Assembly (NCBI GenBank): GCA_002451275.1
Contig: DKBS01000179.1
Span: 1-5,559, forward strand
DNA: 5,559 nucleotides
Reading direction: 5' to 3'
Source of the DNA: Planctomycetaceae bacterium UBA6894
GTDB lineage: Bacteria; Planctomycetota; Planctomycetia; Gemmatales; Gemmataceae
Shown: positions 1 to 5,559 of the stretch, piece by piece
Layout: each line of letters starts with the position of its first letter
Numbering within the stretch: position 1 is the stretch's first letter
Notes under the pieces: model-generated
What the model saw: only the letters and a program-made list of their open reading frames with translations
Database searches by the model: none
Told to the model about the DNA's origin: nothing
Made by a program: the position numbers and the translations under genes

Positions 1-144
1 TTGGATGGTAAGTTATTATGTTGAGTTGAAGGCAAAGCCCACTCGTTGCCTTTTGTTTATCTGGTTTCCAACAGGTGCCCAACACCCCGCCAGATTGGTT
101 GGGCCCTTGGTTCGGAATGATTTCCCGCCCGGATTCAAATACGC
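1..144. other. Non-coding leader upstream of the operon
   Basis: No credible gene is visible here. All plus frames either stop early (TAA at 9-11, TGA at 22-24 and 118-120) or give a peptide of unremarkable composition that continues out of frame into the next gene. The end of an upstream gene could lie in the first 24 bases, but this cannot be decided. A 7-bp stem, GCCCAAC at 77-83 with GTTGGGC at 98-104 and a 14-nt loop, is present but has no T-tract. I see no promoter with acceptable -35/-10 spacing. The operon promoter presumably lies here or further upstream. Confidence 0.5.
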
Positions 145-2364
145 ATGCTTCAGGTGGTCGCGTCCCTGTTTTTTGTTTTCCAGGCCCCTGCTCCTGGCGA
201 GAAACTTGTTTCTGCTGACCCTGTTGAAAAACCTGTTCCCACCTTTGAGCGGGATATCCAGCCGATTCTCACCCGAAACGGTTGCAATGCCGGCCCTTGT
301 CACGGAAAGGCCCGGGGACAGAACGGCTTTGCCCTGTCGCTGTTCGCCTACGACCATGACTTTGACCACGCCTCGATGTTTGGGCAAGCGCGGGGCAGGC
401 GGGTGAATCCCGAGGCTCCCGACGAATCGATCCTGTTGCGCAAGGCTGTGGCCTCCATGGCCCATGGCGGTGGCCGTAAGCTCACCACTGATCATCCCGA
501 TTACCAGGTTCTGCGGGCATGGATTGCCGCTGGCGGGCCTCGAACCCCGGGTACCGCACCCGCCCTGGCCAAAATCACGGTCAGTCCCGATCGGAAGCTT
601 TTGGAACCCAAGGGCACGCAGCAACTACGGGTTACTGCCCACTGGGCCGATGGTTCCAGCAATGATGTGACCGGTTTGGCCCTGTTCTCCTCCAGTGAAA
701 ATGTGATCGCGGGGGTGGATCCGCAGGGGGTGGTGAAAGCGGGCCCCTTGCCAGGGGAGGCGGCCATCATGGCCCGCTACATGGACCAGTTCGCGGTTTG
801 TCCGATCCTGATTCCCCAGCCGGCGGGTTCGGCGGCGGCCAACGCCGCCTGGCGGGAAAACAATCGCATCGACTCCCTGGTTCGTGACAAGCTGAACCAG
901 CTGGGTTTGGTCCCCAGCGGGCCTTGTTCCGATTCCACATTCCTGCGTCGGGCCTTCCTCGACATCATCGGCACCTTGCCGACGCCGGTTGAAGTGGAGG
1001 TGTTTCTGGCCGACCAGTCCACAGACAAACGGGCCAGGTTGGTGGACCGCCTGCTCGCCCGCCCTGAATATGCTGATTTTTGGGCCAATAAATGGGCGGA
1101 TTTGCTCAGGCCCAACCCGTACCATGTCGGCATCAAGGCGGTGATGAACCAGGATGCCTGGCTACGCGACCAGTTCCGTCAAAACCGGCCCTACGACCAG
1201 TTTGTGCGGGAGTTGCTCACCGCCAAGGGCAGCACCTTTGAGGATGGGGCCACGGTGTTCTACCGCAACAGGCGGGAACCCGAGGAACTGACCACGATGG
1301 CGTGCCAGTTGTTCCTCGGCATCCGCCTCGATTGCGCGAAATGCCACCACCATCCCTTCGAGGCGTACGGCCAGGACGACTTCTACAGCATCGCCGCTTT
1401 TTTCAGCCGGATCGGCCGCAAGGGGGTCGGCATTTCCGCTCCGATTTCCGGCGGGGAGGAGACCATTCTGGTAGCCCCCTCCGGAACGGTGAAGCATCCC
1501 ATCACCGGCAAGGAAATGCGGCCGGCGCCCCTCTACGGCAGGGCGCCGGAGATCTCCCCCGGCGCCGACCCGCGTGAAGCCTTTGCCGATTGGGTAACCG
1601 CCCCCGAGAACGCGAACTTTGCCAAGGTGATGGCGAACCGGGTTTGGGCCGAGTTGATGACCCGGGGGATTGTGGAACCGGTGGACGATTTGCGCGCCAC
1701 CAACCCGCCCACCAACGCGCCCCTGCTGGACCATCTGGCCGAAGTGTTCCGTTCCGGTGGCTATGACATCAAGAAGCTGATCCGCCACATCTGCGCCAGC
1801 CATGCTTACGTGCTTTCCTCGAGGCCGGATCCTGGCAACCAACTCGATACCCGCAATTTTGCCCGCCATTACCGCCAACGATTGCGGGCCGAGGTGCTCC
1901 TGGATGCAGTGAGCGATATCACCGGCATTCCCGAGGAGTTTGAGGCCATGCCGCCCGGTTCGCGGGCTATCCAGGCGTGGACGGTCCGCTTTGAGTCCCA
2001 ATTCCTCGATGCCTTCGGCCGGCCGGATCCGAACCAGGATCCACCCTGCGAGCGGCTGGGCCAGACCACGGTGGTGCAGGCGCTGCATCTGATGAACTCG
2101 CCGAACATTGAGCGCAAGATCAGTGATGACAAGGGCCGGGCCCGTTTGCTGGCCGATGCGGTCGCCCGGGGCCAGAAGAAGGCCGAGGATGTGGTGCGAG
2201 AGCTTTACCTGCGTGCCTACTGCCGGTTGCCCTCGGCGGAAGAAACGGCAAAAAGCCTGCGGCTGCTCGAAACCATCGAGGGGGCCAAGCTCAGTCGGCG
2301 GGAGTGGGTGGAAGACCTGATGTGGGCTTTGCTGAATTCACCCGAATTCGTGTTCAAGGATTGA
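145..2364 (+). CDS. Secreted cytochrome-c-like / Ig-like / DUF1549 / DUF1553 planctomycete protein
   Basis: This is a 739-aa exported multidomain protein of a family greatly expanded in planctomycetes; its biochemical role is unknown. A short hydrophobic leader (residues 1-13) is followed by a possible cleavage site near APA (14-16). Residues 34-115 are cytochrome-c-like, with C47-x4-C52-H53 and a downstream SMAHGGG (M105, H107) that could offer an axial ligand. Residues 143-224 resemble a bacterial Ig-like (BIG2) domain. DUF1549 spans about 241-425, opening with an FLRRAFLDIIGTLPT-type motif and containing a canonical CAKCH (C397, C400, H401). DUF1553 spans about 475-735 and ends in the usual LLNSPEFVF-type tail. 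ATG 145 is the first ATG after an in-frame stop at 118-120. No Shine-Dalgarno is visible and the leader lacks a basic residue, so the exact start is less certain than the gene. It is the first gene of the operon, 10 nt before the DUF1501 gene. The family assignment is strong; haem binding is inferred from motifs only. Confidence 0.95.
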   Translation: MLQVVASLFFVFQAPAPGEKLVSADPVEKPVPTFERDIQPILTRNGCNAGPCHGKARGQNGFALSLFAYDHDFDHASMFGQARGRRVNPEAPDESILLRKAVASMAHGGGRKLTTDHPDYQVLRAWIAAGGPRTPGTAPALAKITVSPDRKLLEPKGTQQLRVTAHWADGSSNDVTGLALFSSSENVIAGVDPQGVVKAGPLPGEAAIMARYMDQFAVCPILIPQPAGSAAANAAWRENNRIDSLVRDKLNQLGLVPSGPCSDSTFLRRAFLDIIGTLPTPVEVEVFLADQSTDKRARLVDRLLARPEYADFWANKWADLLRPNPYHVGIKAVMNQDAWLRDQFRQNRPYDQFVRELLTAKGSTFEDGATVFYRNRREPEELTTMACQLFLGIRLDCAKCHHHPFEAYGQDDFYSIAAFFSRIGRKGVGISAPISGGEETILVAPSGTVKHPITGKEMRPAPLYGRAPEISPGADPREAFADWVTAPENANFAKVMANRVWAELMTRGIVEPVDDLRATNPPTNAPLLDHLAEVFRSGGYDIKKLIRHICASHAYVLSSRPDPGNQLDTRNFARHYRQRLRAEVLLDAVSDITGIPEEFEAMPPGSRAIQAWTVRFESQFLDAFGRPDPNQDPPCERLGQTTVVQALHLMNSPNIERKISDDKGRARLLADAVARGQKKAEDVVRELYLRAYCRLPSAEETAKSLRLLETIEGAKLSRREWVEDLMWALLNSPEFVFKD

Positions 2365-2368
2365 GGGA
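2363..2368 (+). promoter_or_regulatory. Shine-Dalgarno of the DUF1501 gene
   Basis: GAGGGA lies 6 nt before ATG 2375 and overlaps the TGA stop (2362-2364) of the upstream gene. It supports both the chosen start and re-initiation or coupled translation within one operon mRNA. Confidence 0.7.
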
Positions 2369-2374
2369 CAAGCC

Positions 2375-3703
2375 ATGGCCATCCAAAAAGCCGCGCGATG
2401 CCAGGGACCCAGCCGTCGTGACAGCCTGCACCTGGGACTGACCGCCTTGATCGGGGGCGGCCTGGCAACAGCCTTGCGCGCCACCGATGCGGTGGCCACT
2501 AACCGGCCCGGCGTGGCGAAGGCGTGCATTCTCATCTGGATGGATGGGGGGCCCACCCATTACGAAACCTTCGATCCCAAACCCGATGCTCCCGCTGAAT
2601 ACCGGGGCGAGTTCAAAACGGTTGCCACCAGTACCCCGGGCGTGTTCTTTTCAGAACACATGAAGAAGCTCGCCGGCCAGTTCGCCAAGCTTTCCATCAT
2701 CCGCTCCATCCGGCACGACCAAGGCAACCATGGCGCGGGCAACCACTACATGATGACCGGCGCGCCCCCCCGCATTCCGGTGGGGTGCGGCGCTTTTGTC
2801 AGCTTCCACCCCAGCCTCGGATCGGTGGTGTCGCATGAACTGGGAGCTCCTCCCGGGGTGCCACCCTATTTCAGCCTGGCGGGCATGGCCCGTTCAGGTG
2901 GACCGAACTTCCTGGGTGAAAGCCATGCGCCTTTCGTGGTGAATGGCGACCCCAACAGCCGGGGTTTTCGCGTCCGGGATGTGCAGTTGCCGGCGGGCCT
3001 GATGTCGGCCCGCCACGACCGGCGGGCGAATTTCCGCAAGGAGATCGACACCTTCCGGCGCGATCTCGACCGGGCCGCGGCGGATCCGGCGGTGGCGCTC
3101 GACCAGCACTACGGGCAGGCCGCCGACCTGATGCATTCGGAGCAGGCGCAGGCGGCGTTTGATTTGTCGCGGGAGCCGGCGCGTGTCCGCGAGTTGTATG
3201 GTCGCAATTCATTTGGCCAGCGGGCATTGCTTGCCAGAAGGCTTGTCGAGGCGGGCGTCCCCTTCATCACCATCAACGACGGCGGTTGGGACCACCACAC
3301 CAAGCTGTTTGACGCTTTGGGGAAACGGTTGCCCTCCTGGGACCAGACGGTTGCCGGACTCATCACCGACCTGGACCAGCGGGGCATGCTGGACAGCACC
3401 CTGGTCATTGCCCTGGGTGAGTTTGGCCGCACGCCCCAGGTGAACAAGGACGGCGGACGGGACCACTGGTCCAACGCGATGAGCGTGCTGTGGGCCGGGG
3501 GCAAGACCCCCGGCGGCCAAATCATCGGCAGTACCGACAAAAAGGGCTTTTCCGCTTTGGAGCGGGTGCTTTCCCCCGAGCACTTCGCCAGCACCATCTA
3601 CCGCAAGCTGGGGATTGATCCCGACAAGATCCTCTACTCCCCCAACGGTCGCCCGAACCTCATTGTCAGCGACCCCACGCCCATCCGGGAACTGATGGGA
3701 TGA
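2375..3703 (+). CDS. DUF1501 family protein, alkaline-phosphatase/sulfatase-fold-like, Tat-type leader
   Basis: This 442-aa protein belongs to the DUF1501 family, normally found beside DUF1549/DUF1553 genes in planctomycetes. The family is related to the alkaline phosphatase/sulfatase superfamily, but no substrate is established. The N-terminus has a twin-arginine-like motif, SRRDSL (13-18), then a Gly/Ala/Leu-rich hydrophobic stretch (20-36), so export in folded form is likely. Ser17 stands where Tat motifs usually have Phe. Conserved blocks in order are WMDGGPTH (55-62) with a following FDPKP (66-70), HDQGNHGAGNHYMMTG roughly 110-126, DGGWDHH (302-308), GEFGRTP (348-354) and GGRDHW (360-365). 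The Asp, His and Glu residues of these blocks (D57, D302, D306, H307/H308, E349, D363, H364) are candidate metal ligands by analogy with the superfamily. Length and domain order are normal and no truncation is seen. The stop overlaps the next start by 4 nt (ATGA). Family call is strong; enzymatic activity is inferred. Confidence 0.95.
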   Translation: MAIQKAARCQGPSRRDSLHLGLTALIGGGLATALRATDAVATNRPGVAKACILIWMDGGPTHYETFDPKPDAPAEYRGEFKTVATSTPGVFFSEHMKKLAGQFAKLSIIRSIRHDQGNHGAGNHYMMTGAPPRIPVGCGAFVSFHPSLGSVVSHELGAPPGVPPYFSLAGMARSGGPNFLGESHAPFVVNGDPNSRGFRVRDVQLPAGLMSARHDRRANFRKEIDTFRRDLDRAAADPAVALDQHYGQAADLMHSEQAQAAFDLSREPARVRELYGRNSFGQRALLARRLVEAGVPFITINDGGWDHHTKLFDALGKRLPSWDQTVAGLITDLDQRGMLDSTLVIALGEFGRTPQVNKDGGRDHWSNAMSVLWAGGKTPGGQIIGSTDKKGFSALERVLSPEHFASTIYRKLGIDPDKILYSPNGRPNLIVSDPTPIRELMG

Positions 3704-5310
3704 CGGCACGGCCCGCGCTGGCAACGCTTGTCTGGTGTGTGCTGGCGCATGCCGGTGCCTGGGGCGCACCGGCCATGGACTGGCTTTTTCCGGCCGGGGC
3801 AAGGCGTGGAGACACGGTGGAAGTCACCGTCGGCGGCAAGTTTGACACATGGCCGGCTCGTTTTGTCTGCAATAATCCAGCCCTGACCATCAAGCCCCTG
3901 GCTGCCAAGGGTAAATTGTCCATCACCGTCGCGGCGGACGCCCCGCCGGTGCCTTGTCTGATCCGCGCGGTGGATGACACGGGCCCGGGCAACGCCCGTC
4001 CGTTTATCGTTGGCGCCCTGCCGGAGGTGGCGGCCAGGGAACCCGACAATGAGCCAGCCTCGGCGCTGGTGGTGAAGCATCCGGCGGTGGTGAACGGCAA
4101 GCTGGAACGCAACGGCGATGTCGATTGTTTTTCAGTGGAGTTGAAGGCAGGCCAAACCCTGGCGGCCTCTTTGCTGGCCCATCAGGTGCTGACCAGCCCC
4201 ATGGATGCGCTTCTCCAGGTGGTCAGCCCGTCAGGGATTGTGCTGGCCCAGAATAATGACGCCGGGTCTCTGGACCCGGAAATAATTTTCCAGGCGACGG
4301 AAAGCGGGCCCCACATCGTCCGCCTGTTCGCCTTCCCCAGTATGCCGGATTCCTCCATTCGCTTTGCGGGTGGCGAGGGATATGTTTACCGGCTCACCCT
4401 CACCACCGGCCCGTTCCCCCGTCATGCCTGGCCGTTGTCTGTTCCATCGGGCAAAAAGCAGGGCATTCCAGCCCGGGGGTGGAACCTGAATGCCACAAGC
4501 GGTCAGGGGAAACTTGTCGCCACCAGCCCTTCTGGTTTCGGATTGGTGGTCGCGGACGGTTGGCCGAATTTCCAGATGGTCCTGCTAGGGGATAGCGAAC
4601 CGGTGGTGTGGTCCAAAGACCTATCCAAACCGCTTGGGTTACCCCTGTGGCTTTCGACACAATCCCGGGGGAAAGAAGCCTCGGTTGTCCCTGTGGAACT
4701 CGCCAAGGGGGTGGAATACCGTCTGCAGGCATGGTCCAGCGGTTTGGGTTTGAACATGTTTCCCAGCATTGCCTTGGTGGACACCGCCGGCAAAACGATC
4801 CAGATATTTGAACCCAAGGGTTTGCACGAGGACCTGGATACCAACTTCAAGGCCACATCGGCCGGCAACCATCGGCTGGAAATTCGGGAAGCACATGGGA
4901 CCACGGGCGACCGGCGAGCCTGCCTGGTGCATCTGGCACCGGCCCAACCGGATTTCACGGCGAAGTTGGGGGCGGAAATTTTTGTGGCCGAGGCGGGCAA
5001 GGCGGCATCTTTGCAAGTTTCCGTGTCGCGCATCGGGGGCCTTGCGGGAAATCCATCCTTCCGGGTGGAGGGGTTGCCACCGGATATTCCCTGGACCGCG
5101 GAGCCGGATAAAGACCCGGCCAAACCGGTGAAAATCAACTTCGGGCCGTCCAAGGATGGAGAACTTTTTTCCGGCCCCGTGAAGGTCTTCGCAAGAGTGG
5201 GGGACCGGCCCGAAAAGCAGATGTGGACGGGTTCCAATATTCCAGGGTTGGAGGTGAGGGAGGTCTGGATTCACCTTCCGCCTGCAAAGCCCAAGGCCAA
5301 GGAAAAATAA
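3700..5310 (+). CDS. Secreted PPC-type (pre-peptidase C-terminal) beta-domain protein
   Basis: This 536-aa protein is probably exported. It has one Arg (R4), a hydrophobic core at residues 6-18, and a plausible signal cleavage between residues 18 and 23. A short N-terminal beta module (27-64, starting DWLFPAGARRGDTVEVTVGG) is of the kind that precedes PPC domains in planctomycete secreted proteins. A PPC-type domain follows (about 112-212), with the typical EPDNEPASA opening, an NGKLERNGDVDCFSVEL core and an ESGPHIVRL closing strand. Residues 328-400 look like a second, more degenerate copy. The rest is beta-rich and unassigned, and the tail is rich in Lys and Pro (PPAKPKAKEK). I see no peptidase or other catalytic motif, so a binding, structural or accessory role is inferred. 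The ATG is embedded in the DUF1501 stop (ATGA) with a weak GGGA 9 nt upstream, which points to translational coupling. It is the last gene of the operon. Confidence 0.88.
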   Translation: MTARPALATLVWCVLAHAGAWGAPAMDWLFPAGARRGDTVEVTVGGKFDTWPARFVCNNPALTIKPLAAKGKLSITVAADAPPVPCLIRAVDDTGPGNARPFIVGALPEVAAREPDNEPASALVVKHPAVVNGKLERNGDVDCFSVELKAGQTLAASLLAHQVLTSPMDALLQVVSPSGIVLAQNNDAGSLDPEIIFQATESGPHIVRLFAFPSMPDSSIRFAGGEGYVYRLTLTTGPFPRHAWPLSVPSGKKQGIPARGWNLNATSGQGKLVATSPSGFGLVVADGWPNFQMVLLGDSEPVVWSKDLSKPLGLPLWLSTQSRGKEASVVPVELAKGVEYRLQAWSSGLGLNMFPSIALVDTAGKTIQIFEPKGLHEDLDTNFKATSAGNHRLEIREAHGTTGDRRACLVHLAPAQPDFTAKLGAEIFVAEAGKAASLQVSVSRIGGLAGNPSFRVEGLPPDIPWTAEPDKDPAKPVKINFGPSKDGELFSGPVKVFARVGDRPEKQMWTGSNIPGLEVREVWIHLPPAKPKAKEK

Positions 5311-5428
5311 CCCGCCCGAAAAGATACCCCGCAAAAGAAACAGTAAATCGCCAATCGTACCCCTTGAAGTGCTAGAACCCACCTTGTTAAGGGTGGGTTC
5401 TAGCACTTCAAGGGGTGAAAGCCACGCG
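5311..5428. other. Intergenic region between convergent genes
   Basis: These 118 bases lie between the stop of the plus-strand PPC gene and the stop of the minus-strand coiled-coil gene. The first 48 bases are A-rich and hold nothing recognisable. The rest is the long inverted repeat at 5359-5416 plus a 12-base spacer to the minus-strand stop codon. No open frame of note and no RNA gene is seen. Confidence 0.75.
5359..5416. repeat. Perfect 25-bp inverted repeat (long hairpin), possible bidirectional terminator
   Basis: The left arm (5359-5383, beginning ACCCCTTGAAGTGC) is the exact reverse complement of the right arm (5392-5416, ending GCACTTCAAGGGGT). The 8-nt loop is TTGTTAAG. Two further pairs (T5384-G5391 wobble, T5385-A5390) can shrink the loop to GTTA, and 5358/5417 adds another wobble at the base. 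It starts 48 nt after the plus-strand stop and ends 12 nt from the minus-strand stop, as expected for a shared terminator of convergent genes. However, neither strand has a T-tract after the stem, and the stem is far longer than a usual intrinsic terminator. A dispersed palindromic (REP- or MITE-like) element or an RNA-processing site are alternatives. No target-site duplication is obvious. The structure is certain; the function is not. Confidence 0.9.
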
Positions 5429-5559
5429 TCAGTCCCTGCGCTTTTCGGGTGAACGGTTGAGCCGTTCCATTTGGTCAAGCAGGCGTTCCACATTCTTTTC
5501 CAGCTTGTTCAAGCGCTCCTCCATGCCGCGTTTGGCGGGAGGGCCGCCGGGGCCGATGG
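5429..5559 (-). CDS. C-terminal part of a coiled-coil protein (5' end outside window)
   Basis: Read on the minus strand, bases 5557-5429 give 42 codons and a TGA stop (complement of 5429-5431), open at the window edge. The visible peptide starts with a Gly/Pro-rich linker (GPGGPPAKRG, residues 2-11). It then forms an amphipathic helix with perfect 3-4 spacing of hydrophobic residues (M12, L16, L19, V23, L26, M30, L33), flanked by Glu, Lys and Arg, and ends SPEKRRD. This is a short coiled coil, probably for oligomerisation. Third codon positions are G or C in 31 of 42 codons, matching a real gene in GC-rich DNA. The protein family cannot be named from this tail. The gene is convergent with the operon. 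The competing minus frame that opens at 5493 has no such pattern and runs antisense through the PPC gene. Confidence 0.72.
   Translation of the reverse strand, partial: IGPGGPPAKRGMEERLNKLEKNVERLLDQMERLNRSPEKRRD

Noticed and set aside
77..104. 7-bp stem GCCCAAC/GTTGGGC upstream of the operon, as a terminator or attenuator
   Set aside because: The stem is short, the loop is 14 nt and no T-tract follows, so it is compatible with chance.
5..406. 133-aa plus-strand open frame at the window start
   Set aside because: It overlaps the first operon gene in another frame for most of its length, and its peptide resembles no known family.
1162..2088. 308-aa open frame on the minus strand inside the DUF1549/DUF1553 gene
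   Set aside because: It is antisense to a strongly recognised coding region; long antisense frames are expected in GC-rich genes, and its peptide shows no recognisable domain.
5359..5416. CRISPR repeat, attachment site or insertion-sequence end
   Set aside because: There is one palindromic unit only, with no spacer array, no transposase or integrase in the window and no evident target-site duplication.
5451..5467. Small palindrome GAACGG-TTGAG-CCGTTC
   Set aside because: It lies within the minus-strand coding frame (ERLNRS codons) and is only 6 bp, so it is probably incidental.
4639..5493. 284-aa minus-strand open frame spanning the hairpin and the PPC gene
   Set aside because: It runs antisense to the PPC gene, through the inverted repeat, and out of frame with the better supported coiled-coil frame ending at 5429. 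Its composition is not protein-like.

Overview
The window looks like chromosomal DNA of a planctomycete (phylum Planctomycetota). The basis is family content. It carries a secreted cytochrome-c-like/Ig-like/DUF1549/DUF1553 protein, then a DUF1501 protein with a twin-arginine-type leader, then a secreted protein with a pre-peptidase C-terminal (PPC)-type beta domain. This trio is characteristic of planctomycetes and close relatives and is rare elsewhere. The DNA is GC-rich with mostly G/C third codon positions, and there is no sign of recent transfer or of a mobile element. I cannot place it more finely than phylum.

Layout: bases 1-144 are a non-coding leader with no convincing gene. Three plus-strand genes follow in a tight operon: 145-2364 (739 aa, DUF1549/DUF1553), 2375-3703 (442 aa, DUF1501) and 3700-5310 (536 aa, PPC-type). 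The first gap is 10 nt and has a good Shine-Dalgarno site overlapping the upstream stop codon. The second junction is a 4-nt ATGA stop/start overlap, so co-translation is likely. A 118-bp intergenic region (5311-5428) holds a perfect 25-bp inverted repeat (5359-5416). The last 131 bases carry the C-terminal 42 codons of a minus-strand gene that runs off the window and ends in a clean heptad coiled coil. The operon and this gene are therefore convergent, with the hairpin between them.

How the genes work together: all three operon products have export signals, so they probably act outside the cytoplasm as one functional unit. One is a putative haem-binding surface or periplasmic protein, one is an alkaline-phosphatase/sulfatase-fold-like protein, and one is a beta-rich binding or scaffold protein. 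The biochemical role of these families is not established, so no substrate is assigned. The points most worth a second look are the long perfect hairpin between the convergent genes, the truncated minus-strand coiled-coil gene, a second degenerate PPC-like repeat in the third protein, and the atypical N-termini of the first two proteins. I found no evidence of a wholly new system; the operon is a recognisable planctomycete type.
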